Assembly: GCA_947247005.1 (NCBI GenBank) | Contig: OX365956.1 | Span: 15,272,089 to 15,336,088, forward strand | Source: Spisula solida | Taxonomy: Eukaryota > Mollusca > Bivalvia > Venerida > Mactridae | Direction of reading: 5' to 3' | Length of the DNA stretch: 64,000 bases | Part shown: one piece after another, positions 34,137 to 45,425 of the stretch | How positions within the stretch are numbered: position 1 is the first letter of the stretch | Layout of the letters: each line of letters opens with the position of its first letter | Position numbers and translations under genes: made by a program | The notes under the pieces: model-generated | Databases searched by the model: none | What the model was told of the DNA's origin: nothing | What the model saw: only the letters and a program-made list of their open reading frames with translations

Positions 34137-35251
34137 TCAATATTTTGTCTCCTCTCGAAAAGAACAGTTTCTGATACCAATTGAATGTATACCATGCATA
34201 GAGTCCTTTGTTTGAGAGACAGTAACTACTTTTGAAATACACGATGATCGGACTGTTCCGTACGTACCAACCAGCCAAACGCTGACATCATTACAGATTG
34301 GTTCTATTTGTATGTTTAGGTCAAATAGAGAATCTCGTTTCTTTAGAAGAACTGGTTTATCAAACACTATTTTAGATGGAGCATTTGACATTTGGTGTAC
34401 TTTCGAGCGGTTTTCAAAATTGATCTTATCTAGCGTAATTACAACTGTCATGATTGCATTAAGTCTGTACGGTAAATCTTGACCATCAATGGGTCCAGTA
34501 TAACTGTCCGTAAAGAAGCCATCATTGCGATACAGCCTGTCACTGCTGTAGTTTATAAACGTACGAATCAATGGAATTTCAATATACTCAAGTTCAAGGT
34601 CTTTGTCTATTTCAATTTCTAACACTTGAACTATTTTTTGAGATTTCATTATTTCTGTATCGGTGGAAAGAGTTACCGAATCTTCCATTCGAACGCGGTG
34701 TACGTTGGATACAAAGTTCAATTGAGATTGGCGTTCAGAAATGCAATCAACAATGTCTTCATACTCGTCAAATGAGAAATAACGTTTCCGCTTGATGCAT
34801 TCCATCAGATTCCCGGCAGGCATAGTGGGCAGGCGAAGATGATAAAATGCATCTCCCAGAATATCGCGAGTGTTTTGTCCATTAACTTTCCTTCCTAACT
34901 CAGTCAATTTTGTAAGTGCCCATTCTTCAACTTTTCTAAACATAACATCATCATCAGCAAAGAACGTATCCCCTTTCAGCAAGTATGTCAGGCATTCGTT
35001 TGAAATGTTCAGGAAACCGTCCGTCTAAATGACCTCTTCAACGTTATTGTCAATGAAGTCACAACAAGCATCACGAAGTGTTGGTGAATTATATTTCAAT
35101 AGTTCGACAAATATTAGACACTTCCTTGCTGTTTTGTAGGTAGTGTGCGCAGTGATTTACAAGCTTTTCGATCTGATACATATGTGCCATCTGCATTAAA
35201 TCGCTGGCATCGTCAACACTTGTCAAAGTGATATCGTCATTATACATAAAT
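34137..35251 (-). pseudogene. Terminal exon: BTB end, BACK and PHR-like region
   Basis: The acceptor ttctatttcag| at 35252-35254 joins in phase with the donor at 37011 to read MMFRFMYND. The frame runs 51 codons, shifts by one base near 35095, runs to a TAG near 35028, then stays open for about 300 codons to 34137. The long open part keeps BACK signatures and a downstream 'KVHQMSNAPSKIVFDKPVLL' section typical of the start of a PHR sheet. The length of the last open stretch suggests the breaks are recent. Confidence 0.72.
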
Positions 35252-35538
35252 CTGAAATAGAACAATCGTACAAACATATAAATAGTATGTGGTTTATAGT
35301 GACATTAGATTTCTAGTTCGTATGTATGGTTATTATATGTATTGTTCGTTTATATGTATATGTGTTGCTGAAATTAAATGCAAAAAAGAGTTGAACTTGA
35401 GGTCTGAGGCGGTATTTACAAATCATCTTAGTAGAAAAGAAAAATACAATTTGATAATCTTAAAATTTAAAGTGTGTCTGCTGAACAGGAAATCTAAAGT
35501 TTATTAAGTATACAGATTGTTTATGATCTAACTGGCTT

Positions 35539-35677
35539 AGAATATAACAGCCTGCATTTTGATTTGCCGATAGAACTTAGCGCCCACACATGACGTCACG
35601 TATGTTAAGAGCAAAATTTTAATGATTCAGTTTTCATATAAACGCCAAATTCGGCGTTTTCATTGGCTATATTCTAA
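35539..35677. mobile_element. Short MITE, related to the second half of 3680-3948
   Basis: Bounded by cttagaatataac and gctatattctaa, with 'ttgatttgccgatagaactt' and 'aattcggcgttttcattggc' inside. The fold-back half present at 3.7 and 62.9 kb is missing. It sits in the intron of the BTB-BACK locus. Confidence 0.7.
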
Positions 35678-35978
35678 AACATATTAAACATAATAAACAA
35701 TTTTTTAAACATGCACCAGTAGTTCCACATACCCGGTAAACATATTTAATATTGGAAATTTAGCACGGAGAATTTGACATGATCCTGATCTGTATGCATG
35801 AATATATTACATGGCTCTTGTGTTGAATATATAAATTTCCGCGAGCAATTCGTACATTGTACAATACCGGTCCTTTAGATGTGTGTTGGTATTACACATC
35901 GAGCTTATTCGTGATACTTCCTGCATATGAAAGCATACAACCGGGTTTATAAATATTGAAAATGCATCAGCTGTTAAA

Positions 35979-36545
35979 GTGACTGCCTCAAGTTTTGGTG
36001 TATTGCAAAAATAAATTAAAATTGTCAAATATTCATGTAATTTTGGTATAGTTTCCTGTATATGCCATAAACAACCACATCGACATAAAAAATAATTTGG
36101 GAAACATCGGAATTTTGTAGTAATTTAGCATTTTTGCACCAAAACTTCTATAGGGTATTAATCTATAGGGTATTAATACCCTATAGAATACCCTATAGAA
36201 TTAGCACTACTATCACTTAAATTGCCTGAAATTTGTGTCCATTTGATGAAAACGAATTGCAAAACGAACCGAATACCTCACAGATGTTTCGGCTTTAGTT
36301 TGTTGAAGTTACAGTTTGATCATGTGTAAATTACATAATTCACAGAACATTTTGGAAGGAAACTGCGATATTTTCAAACAGAAAAATACTGAGTGTCAAA
36401 TATCAAGAGTGATTTAAATTGCTTATATGCCATAAATCTTTCATAAAGCAACCACCAAAATTAATGACTTTCTATTTTATAAATACTTGGTTCGGTAGGA
36501 AAATTACGTCATACAAAAATTAGCGCGATCTGTGAGGCAGCACCT
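35979..36545. mobile_element. MITE family 2, inserted in MITE family 1
   Basis: Ends gtgactgcctca and tgaggcagcacc are inverted, and 'ttaaa' is duplicated on both sides (35974-35978 and 36546-36550). A copy in reverse orientation is at 56012-56422, sharing 'cataattcacagaacattttggaagg'-like and 'aaagcaaccac...' sections. Confidence 0.85.
36148..36203. repeat. Palindrome of 'ctatagggtattaat'
   Basis: ttctatagggtattaat is repeated twice and then mirrored twice (attaataccctatagaa), giving a ~55-bp palindrome inside MITE family 2. The 56-kb copy lacks it. Confidence 0.8.
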
Positions 36546-37010
36546 TTAAATTATGCTAACAGAATGTCGAGAGTCGCGTCAAATTCTCTGGACAATACCG
36601 ATCTAGAATGTTTGTATTTGCGATATATGAGTGGCAATAATAAAGTGACAACTTATGCCAAAATATTTAAGGTTCCCTATAAGATGTTTTGTGAATACAA
36701 TCCCGGTATCGCTATTGGCTTTATAAGACAACACATATCTAAATGTAGTTAAAATGTTGCCCTGGGTACTATGGAACTGCTGTGTTGTTCTTTTCTGAGA
36801 AATCCCATTGAGACATTGTATATCCCATTTACGGCCAAAATCTTAAGATAAATTATGAATGTAAAGTCTTCATTCAGTCATTCAGACTTGCATCCTTTTA
36901 GCCGACTGTACATATTCGTCTCTGACCATTGAGCATAATACACTCAGGTTTTGATTTAGCAAAAATCATGATATACAAATGTAGTAAGTAAACAAAGTTT
37001 GCATAGTTAC

Positions 37011-37882
37011 CTAAACATCATATCAAATATATCTACATCGTCTCCAGGAAATTCATACTCCGTCTTCCCTTTATTACAAGGTCCAAACAATATTGCTTCA
37101 AAAACAGTACTTCTGGCAGCAAGAATGATTTTGTGGGCTTTGAGAGTTCGACTGGTATATTTTTCACCGCATCTAATTGACATGTCCGCCCAGCGATCAT
37201 TTTTGTACACGTTTATTAAGCATTCGTTTAAGTTGCAATCGATTTGCCAACCCCTTGATGGAACCTGTATGGCATTTACTTGTTTAGCAGTGACATTTCC
37301 TGCTTTTATGTTTTGACAACCCCTTGATGAAACCTGTGCGAAATTTGACAGGTCAGCAAAAAATGATTCGCTTGTATTGTTTGACAACCCCTTGTTGATG
37401 GAATCGGTGCAACAGTTGTCAGTTTAGCAATGCCCTGTTTCGCTTCTATGTTATGACAACCCCTTGGTGAAATATGTGCGTCGTTTGTCAGTTTAGCAGT
37501 GTCCTGTTCCACTTCTATGATATGAGAACCACTTGATGGAACCTGTGCGAAATTTGACAGCTCAGCAGTATCATGATCCGCTTGTATTGTTTGACAACCC
37601 CTTGGTGGAATATGTGCGTCGTTTGTCAGTTTAGCAGTGTTATTTGACAACCCCTGGTTGATGGAACCAATGCAACAGTTGTCAGTTTAGCAGTATCCTT
37701 TTCCGCTTTTATGTTTCGACAACCCCTTGATAAAATATGTGCGATATTTGTAGGCATTTCAGTTTCCTGTTCCGCTTCTTCTGTTTGACAATGATCTTCA
37801 GATGTTATGTTTGTGTTGTTTGAATCGTCTTCATCGGGTTCCAGGTCTGTTTGATCTTCCATAATCAAAACTGGTTCGTTGC
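37011..37882 (-). pseudogene. Long exon: acidic start, 22-23-aa repeats, BTB first half
   Basis: The acceptor (attctag|gc, 37883-37886) joins the 44-nt upstream exon in frame; the donor is tttag|gtaact. The exon starts 'NEPVLIMEDQTDLEPDEDD', then eight repeats around 'RGCQTIQADHDTAELSNFAQ' (DNA unit 66-74 bp) and then BTB. The frame shifts twice in the repeats: near 37640, where about 20 bases are missing after ggttgtcaaa, and near 37358, where one copy has catttttt in place of catgatact. Confidence 0.65.
37245..37760 (-). repeat. Coding-type VNTR, 66-74-bp unit, eight copies
   Basis: On the plus strand each unit shows 'gacaaccccttgatggaacc' or a variant, spaced at about 37250, 37316, 37383, 37457, 37520, 37591, 37645 and 37718. 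Length differences between units are not all multiples of three. Confidence 0.88.
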
Positions 37883-38157
37883 CTAGAATTGTACATGAGT
37901 ATGGTTATATTAAAACACGGAATATGTTAGAATATAGTATATATCTGTTCTTTCCAACTACATTTTTGACAGTACGAAGCGATACGAAGCGATCGTGTAA
38001 CATAGAAAACATGTGGATAATGGCTCGGTTAGATTTTATTCAGGTTTGTAGTGACTTCTTTAGGTATCTATTTGAAAAATATTACCAGCGATCGATAACT
38101 TTGACTTTGATTTGATTAGTTTCTGGGTAATGCTTGTGTTCACTGAAGCAGACTTAC

Positions 38158-38500
38158 CAATTTGTGCTTGTTCGTCAATAACTGACGGTAAAATATATCA
38201 ACAAGTAATAACTACATGTATAATGGTGCTTGTTAACCAATTATAGACAGTAAAAATATACCAACGGTTAATAACTACGTGTATTATTGTGCTTGTTCGT
38301 CAATTACTGACGGTAAAAATATACCAACGATTAATAACTACGTGTATTATTGTGCTTGTTCGTCAATTACTGACGGTAAAAATATACCCACGATTAATAA
38401 CTACGTGTATTATTGTGCTTGTTCGTAAATAACTGACGATAAAAATATACCAACGATGGATAACTATTACCATAATGTTAGTTCGTCAATAACTAATAAA
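38158..38500. repeat. 63-bp tandem repeat, about 5.5 copies
   Basis: Unit 'ttattgtgcttgttcgtcaa' + ttactgacggtaaaaatata + ccaacgattaataactacgtg. The middle copies are nearly identical; both ends are diverged. It lies in the proposed intron of the BTB-BACK locus. Confidence 0.92.
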
Positions 38501-39689
38501 TGTATTAATGGTACAAATGTAAGAATTTATACTATTTTAGAATGTCATAAAAAGCAACAAATAATTACAATAATATTAAATATTAATAATACATCGTTGC
38601 CGAAGTATATTTATAAGCTATTGTTAAATGTTACTCTTATTAAATAGATGCTTTCATTTGCGTTTTAATAAACCTGTTTCAATAACTTCCTTTTAAACAA
38701 TAATCTGCGAATGTCCTTAAGCAATATTTCTCTGATAACGTATAATATAGGGTCCAACTACCGATTAGTGTCCGCAGAGCAGAATTACGTTTTGAGAAAT
38801 AAATTGACGTTAAATCCAGACATATGAGCTGCTCGTTACACACATATAAAGAACTTGGTCCTGTTTAAACATGCATTGAATTAACGTCTGGTCCAAATAT
38901 AGGGAATCTGAAAACTAAAAATTAAAATTAAAAGTCATAGAAATCATTTCTATCAATTAGATTATATAAATAACATATCCAGCTGATGGGGTCGTACATG
39001 TTTATACCTATGCATCGGAATTGATCATGACTGCGCAACTTCAATCACGTATTTTTTCTTTAATTTGATTTAGCACGGTATTAAAACGGTAAAACATCGC
39101 ATGCCATGTTGACAGTTCTTTAACGCAAAACTGTTGGATATGGTACTTCAGAATACGGTCATACTGTGCAGTCATTCGTGTATGTGGATTACTGCGGTCT
39201 AATGCAAATTCTATTGACACACATTTACATAACCTTTTGGATTTTATTCGTATGACACCCAATGGATGCATTGATGTCAAGTGAGTTTCTTTTGTCGTCG
39301 ATATGTGATGAAATGCATTTATTATTTACCATCGTGATGAAGCTTAATTAAAGATTTATATATAATTTTCAAATTCATTAGCCCACATTCAAAATTATAT
39401 GTTGCAACTTTTTGAAAAAACTAAGCCCAGAAACTTGCAAGTATTAACATGAATTAATAATATAACATTGAATGTATCAAGCTATTTACAACTATATTCT
39501 AAATCCCACTATAACAAGGGTATATAGATAACCGAACAAACGAAGAAAAAAAGGATAAGACTGATATATAGATAACTGAAAAAAGGAAGAAAATTCAACA
39601 AAATTAAAAAAAGGATATGAAAATTACTGAAGCTGTTTAACAACATAAAAATACTAAATACAATATCAAATAGTGTAAAAACATCTTAC

Positions 39690-39733
39690 CATGAAGCGTG
39701 AGAGTGCTGAGTTCTTCTTTACCTTGGATAAGT
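39690..39733 (-). pseudogene. Small upstream exon of the BTB-BACK locus
   Basis: Flanked by ttgcaattttcag| and cttcatg|gtaaga, 44 nt, reading 'LIQGKEELSTLTLHG' and joining in phase 1 to 37882 (HG|NEPVL). The entry phase is 2, so further exons must lie to the right; none was recognised. Confidence 0.45.
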
Positions 39734-40779
39734 CTGAAAATTGCAAAGAATTCAGTACGTTAATACTTTCTACACAACATTAATTTTGCCAGTCATTGAT
39801 TAGTTTAATAATATTTTATTGCATTCATTATACACAAAGGGATTGGGCACAAGTTATTTCAACATAATTAAAGCCCTCTCCCATTGGTATGTGATGAACT
39901 GTCAAATAGGATGTATAGTGATCGTTGTAACTGAAAAGGCCTTTCTTCATAAATCGAATTAACCTCGTTTTTTATATAATAATAAGTTATACCAAAATTT
40001 ATATATTTATCCGCAGTATGTCTACGCTAAATCTGAGGGTGGTCCAAATGGATGGGTACAGTCGGATGATGTTTACTAGTTGCTTACGTGTGATAATTAC
40101 ATACATAGTATAAACTTTCACTTCATATCAACTGATTATCTTAATATACATTTATCGCTTGTCAATCATTGCTTTCGCAGTTTCTGTGTGACTTTAAATT
40201 GTCAGTACATGTATAGTATTTCATACCATTGTGTAATCGCCGACAGATCATCTCCATCACTCTATATACTTCATAACGTACATAAATTACATACCCCAGT
40301 AGTATAAGCATGTCCGACTGAGCGCCTTGTTTGATCATGTCAATAAAAATATATAAATAGGATGTCCGATACACAGGAGTGGTATTCATAAAGCACCTTA
40401 GAAGAAAGATTTTCTTAGAATTCTACAAAACTATTTTTAATTAATGTATCAGTTTAACACAAAATAAATACTGTAGCATTTGGAAAGCAAGCGCATAAGC
40501 TTAAATAAATTTTAGTGACACTTATATTCGAGATGCGCTTATATTGAAGTCCAATAATATGCGATTACTTCTGATATGCGCTTATAGACTAGCCGTATGC
40601 GCCTATTTTTGAAACAAAATGTATATATTTTATGAACATTATGCAAACTGACAAGAGACGAAACGAAACGAAAATAACTGAATTAGTACGTTTAATAGCA
40701 TACGATAAGTATCATAATTTATAGTATTTATGCAACTGATGATATATAATCTATCAAAGTACAATGCTTATAATTATGC
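39734..40779. other. No gene seen
   Basis: AT-rich, presumed intronic or upstream DNA of the BTB-BACK locus. No domain, exon or clear repeat was supported. Confidence 0.4.
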
Positions 40780-41754
40780 AAGGGGTGATCAACAAATACG
40801 CGGAAAAGTGCTGTAGTTTCTATATTTGTCATTATAAGTCAATGTAACTTTCTAAACATGAAGATCAATTTATTTCGAATTGATTCACTGCTGATCAATA
40901 ATATTGACCAAAGACGGCATGAACGCGGTTTTCTATGGCAACGTCATTTGACGTCATGCGGCCCAGATTTTCATATTTTTCAACGTTGCACATAGCAAAC
41001 GATGACGTATAATTCGTGCGTTTTTAATTTTATAATTTTTTAAAGGGTGGAATATGAATGTACAATGCTATAATATTACATTCATCATTTCCAAAAATTG
41101 TTTTAACGTCAAAACTCCGTTTTAGAGTTATTTGCTTTGAAGTTGTTGTCTGAAAATGAGTGCGGTACCGAAAACGGCGACGAAAAGTCGTGTGGCGAAT
41201 GAAATGACATACAATACCAATGTCAATATTGCAAAATGCAACTAATATGTAATAGCACACAAAACAGGTGTCTGTTTTGCATATTCTCTCATACATAGCC
41301 ACGTGAAATCAATGCCAACATGCGCATGGGCAGTACAACGTCAATAACGTCAACTTAGTCATCAATATTAATGTTCTCCAGCAGCTAATTATTATAATTT
41401 ACATACAAGTTGCAAAGGAAAAATATTGATTTTCGGTTGACAGGTCTATGAAGTGCATCTGGTTGTACAGCTATTTTTTAAAGAATCATTCAATGCGTTA
41501 TACATGATAAATTGTGCCACGAATGATTATGTATACTGTAATATGTAACGACGTCGCGATGACGTTGGGCCGGTGTAGCCATAGTGACATTGCAGTTTCT
41601 ATAATTTTTCAACCAAATATTACCTTGAGTTTAATGTTTTTTATAGTTATGTATTTGTAATACGCCAATCTATTATCTAACTGATTTTCTTCAGTATTGG
41701 TCACGTAAAAAGGATTTCAGAGCATTTTTCCGCGTATTTGTTGATCACCCCTCG
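40780..41754. mobile_element. Mariner-type element relic, ~975 bp
   Basis: Inverted ends aggggtgatcaacaaatacg and its complement, followed on the right by cgta. No transposase frame remains. A second copy of its right end (tttctatgttttttcgacca to gttgatcacccct) lies at about 48702-48859. Confidence 0.75.
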
Positions 41755-41904
41755 TATATATAATAATGAATTATAACAATGTATATGATAATGCTCAATG
41801 CCACTGTTTACATGTACTCGGCATGACAGGTTACTTACAATATTTCCGATTATAAAAGTGCCTGTCACATTTGTAGCCGTGTAGGTTTATTATTCATTGA
41901 AATG

Positions 41905-42520
41905 GTATATAACGGGTATCAGCGTGTAGCTACTATATTTTACATTCAGGATAAATCAACACTTAAGTCCTAAAATACACACACTTTACACAACGAACGT
42001 CAGAATCAGGAACTACAACTCCTTAATTTGGTCGCTAACTTACGAGTTCAGCAAAACCCAGATTTCCACGCTTGTGAACGTGAAGTTTGCCTTGAAACAG
42101 AATGTTTGCTTCACAAACGGGCCTAGCTAGTCATCCTTTCAGTTAGTGTAACTAAATGATTTACCTCACATGCCAATTAAACATCGCAATATTTCAATAG
42201 ATTGATAATTTAAATAAAATGTACGAAATTCGCCACCGTCAATTTACAATTCTATTTAGTATTCCGATAACCTTTCGACCTCAAAAGATTTCGAAGTGAT
42301 CGTTTGATTGGCTAGTCGCGTCATTCATAGTTGTTTAATCGTGAAATTTCGGTCATTTCCGTTTGTTCCGGTGTATATACTGAACTTCTAAATTGGTGAC
42401 CAAACCAAATTCGCGATTCAGACTAATATTTTGTTAAGGGTGTGTATTTAAGGACTGAAGTGTTGATTTATCCTGAAAGTAAAATATCTTGGCTATACGC
42501 TGATACCCGTAATATAGCAT
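41905..42520. mobile_element. Element with ~150-bp terminal inverted repeats
   Basis: 'acgggtatcagcgtgtagc' and 'aggataaatcaacacttaag' on the left are mirrored at 42430-42515 on the right, and the match continues to 'ttaatttggtcgc / ggtgaccaaacc'. 616 bp with no coding capacity. Confidence 0.82.
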
Positions 42521-42714
42521 TTGAGTGAATAAATAAAAGAATACGACAAGTTATGTGACAGTCACTCCATTCTCCGTTATTCACCTTTTTATTAATATAG
42601 GTAAACAATGAGAAGATTGAATTGACTGGGGAAATAGTAGGGTACGTGCTGGCTGCCTATGCTCAATGTCATATATTGTTATAAAGATTCTAATCGCATC
42701 AAAAGGCAGTTAAA

Positions 42715-42716
<2 letters not shown>

Positions 42717-42772
<56 letters not shown>
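42717..42772. repeat. (TA)n microsatellite
   Basis: About 54 bases of uninterrupted ta repeat. Confidence 0.97.
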
Positions 42773-42779
<7 letters not shown>

Positions 42780-44474
42780 ATAGTTTCATGCCTTCTGGAC
42801 AGAAGGACACAATCATATTCAAATCCATTAGCCAATGAGTCTTCATATTTCTGGTAAAAAAACCAATTATAAATTACGTCAATTCACACGTGTGAATGAT
42901 TTCTTATTTTGTGTTCTAAAACATTGCACTCTTGGGAGTTTAGCCGTTCATTTTCATGTTCTTTCACCATGACCAATATACTCTAAAGCAGTACTTTGTC
43001 CTAGAGGCAATACCTTAATATGATTGCATCGTTCAATTGTATAGATTAATTGTACCTTTATACGTGACCATGTTAATTGATCACCACTAGTCACTAACTA
43101 GATTGAGGATTCTCTTCCATTTTGACGGCGGCATTATGATTAGGTTCTTAACAAATTGTTCCACAGTAATGATTTTGTCAGCGGTCATGGATCTTTACTG
43201 TTAAATGCCATGGACAGCTGTTTGATTTGTGTTTTTTATCGTGAACTTATTTTCGCAGTAGTGATCAATGTATGCTAGTTTTTAACTTCGAATGATTGAT
43301 AATAGCGTACCGCGAGCCATCGGTTGGCGTAAAAACTGCAATTTTTGACTGTCTGGTTCAATAAGAATGATTTTAAAAGCATTTTATATATTTGTTTTAG
43401 AAAGCAATGCCCCTTGAAATTCGTTCTCAGCTAGTAATTCAACTTTTAGTCAAGTCAAATATTTAACTCAAACCTGGCTTAAAGTATAATTTCAGCTGGA
43501 AATTCGACTTTTTGTTTTAATAGCTAAAATGTAACGTATTTCACCTGCATCAGAATTAGTATTAATTCTGATGCAGGTGCAATACGTTACTTTTAGCTAA
43601 TACATTGATAAATTGGTTGATAAATGCTTACTCAACTGTTGAAAGCGGTGCCGAGAAATAGATGTCAATTAAACTACCATTATGTACTTCTATTGACACG
43701 GCTCGCATATAAGCAATGTCACCGGAGTCCGGCAAAGCCTGTAATGAACCGTGTAATGGCTTCTATACAAATGACAATACTATAACATAATCTGGATGAA
43801 ACATTGTGAAGACCATTGTTAAGTTGGCCATTGTGCCTTGTATGTTTTTAATATTTTCTGTGCTTGGCAGGTTAAGTTGAATGCTGCCTTCCCTGTCTGA
43901 CTTAATATTATCTTTTTGAAACATTGAGTCACAATAAAAAGTCGCTACAATACTAAATACTATTTTTACGAGGAAACTTATTTGACAATATAAATCAATC
44001 TTCCGTAAGATCCTCAACAATGAACTACACAAATAACTATTCCGATGATAAAGAATATAAAGAAACTTTATATTTTGGCCCCTACGATATAAACAAATAA
44101 ACAAGTAAGTTTGGTTGTGGCTGTGGCTGTGAATGCATACATGAACGAAATTAACTTTTTTGATTGATCTTCGAGGCGGCTAGCAGATGACTAGGTATCT
44201 TCGAAAATAAGATGGCAATTCTACATGCCAGAATCTTATAAAAGGATTTTAGGAAAAATTGGCATCAAAGGAAAGCTTGGCAAGTACAGTCTACTAAAAT
44301 GTCCACCAGAGCGTTTTAAATGGCATCGTCTGATTCACGTGTGTATCAAGGCGTGTAAATGGGTGGATGCGTTATGTTACAACGCATTGACATACTCACA
44401 GAAGATGCAAGAAAAGTAGACTCGGCTGTTGACTTTCGTCGAGTGTTTTCGGATTTATCACAACTATACCAAGC
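42773..44474. other. No gene; palindrome at 43521-43599
   Basis: Apart from the palindrome and a shared block at about 43830-43915, no feature is recognised. Open frames at 43763-44104 (-) and 44225-44419 (+) lack domain support. Confidence 0.45.
43521..43599. repeat. 79-bp near-perfect palindrome
   Basis: Arms 'tagctaaaatgtaacgtatt' + 'cacctgcatcagaatta' and their complements, meeting at gtattaat near 43560, with two or three mismatches. Confidence 0.88.
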
Positions 44475-44905
44475 GGATTTAGCTCAGAGGTAACACACTG
44501 GGCTGTCAATCCAGACGTCGTTGGTTCAATCCCTGACATCGGAACTTGACATTTCTTAAAAATATTTATAATATTCCCCGCTATATCTGACATAGAGGTC
44601 TGCAAAGTATCTGGAAGTGCCAGGAAGCTGTGTATCGGTGCTATACACCGGGCACATTAACGAACCAGACTGTCTATTCGAAATAACAGATATGCGCACT
44701 TATGCATCGCCGGACATGCCTGTATCTAATGTCCTTCTCTCTCCCTTCAGGGGCTTTCTATCAGTCTGTCCCTCAAATTATGCTGTATCTTCGCTGTTAG
44801 AGGATGCACCTGCGCCATTGAGGCTGCAACACAATAATGTAAAATGCCTTTGATCGTGCGTTTGCATGAAAAAGGCGCTATATAAATCTGGTATATTTAT
44901 TTTAG
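44475..44905 (+). mobile_element. tRNA-headed SINE, plus orientation, near full length
   Basis: Starts with a tRNA-like head (gcggatttagctcagaggta ... gttggttcaatccctgac), then the family body 'aacttgacatttctt', 'gtgctatacaccgggcac', 'cctgtatctaatgtcc', 'ctctctcccttcaggggct', and ends gaaaaaggcgctatataaat. It matches the reverse complement of 7617-7968 over most of its length. Confidence 0.85.
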
Positions 44906-45065
44906 TTAAAAGGCTCTGAATAAGCCCTTGCTAAACATAACATAGTCCGTAGATGAAGAAGCTGTGTGTTGTGTAAGTTGGTACTCTCTGGCAACAGACA
45001 AATTGAATAATGTACATGTATTTTGGAATTTATTTATTTCAAACATAATAACAATGACATTTGTA

Positions 45066-45284
45066 TAATCCGGAAAATTTGACGACTCTCGACCTTCTAT
45101 TACCACAATTTCACAGCTGATTTATTGTCTATATTTATAACACCGATTGTATGTTTTCATAAGCGTGGAGTGCTAGTATTACGAAGATAATAGCAACACA
45201 AATCTATCGGACCGATATTGCACAGGAACCTTGTAATATATTCATGCATAAATGTAAGGATCATGTCAAATTCTCCGTGTTATA
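45066..45284 (-). mobile_element. MITE family 1, copy 3
   Basis: 'aatttgacgactctcgacct' at the left, 'tgttttcataagcg' in the middle and 'gatcatgtcaaattctccgt' at the right align with copy 1 in the same orientation, with an internal deletion near 45215. Confidence 0.82.
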
Positions 45285-45312
45285 TTCACATCTAGATGAC
45301 AACGATATAAGG

Positions 45313-45425
45313 TTAATTCAGTGGCTGACATATCATTATCCCACACTGTGTTGAATGGTAGCAATACTGTCCATCTGGACACGTTGTAGTCTCCGCACAC
45401 GATTGGCACGTTTCGTCTTGTGGAA
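45313..45425 (-). CDS. Last exon: six-Cys C-terminal module
   Basis: Preceded by a strong pyrimidine-rich acceptor (tttctttcttccag|). It reads VPQDETCQSCAETTTC, PDGQYCYHSTQCG and IMICQPLN, then TAA. The CxxC...C..GQ.C......CG...C spacing resembles small extracellular Cys modules. Confidence 0.62.

Larger units (their letters stand above)
35764..36591 (+). mobile_element. MITE family 1, copy 2 (interrupted)
   Basis: Left part 35764-35978 (cacggagaatttgacatgat to 'cagctgttaaa') and right part 36546-36591 (ttaaattatgctaaca to gcgtcaaattctctgg) together match copy 1. They are separated by a 567-bp insertion. Confidence 0.85.
34137..39733 (-). pseudogene. BTB-BACK-PHR (BTBD-type) gene, frame broken
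   Basis: Reading leftward: a 44-nt exon at 39733-39690; a long exon at 37882-37011 with an acidic start, a 22-23-residue repeat region, and the first half of a BTB domain ('RWADMSIRCGEKY', 'LKAHKIILAARSTVFEAILF'); and an exon at 35251-34137 with the second half of BTB ('FMYNDDITLTSVDDASDLMQ'), BACK ('EWALTKLTELG', 'ILGDAFYHLRLPTMP') and a PHR-like end. BTBD1/2/3/6 proteins use this order as Cullin-3 adaptors. Splice junctions fit (phases 1 and 2), but four lesions break it: two frameshifts in the repeats, a one-base frameshift near 35095 (ICR | LLKYNSPTLRDACCDF), and an in-frame TAG near 35028 (EEVI*TDGF). Introns show it is not a processed copy. Sequencing error or a polymorphic allele is the alternative. 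Confidence 0.7.
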
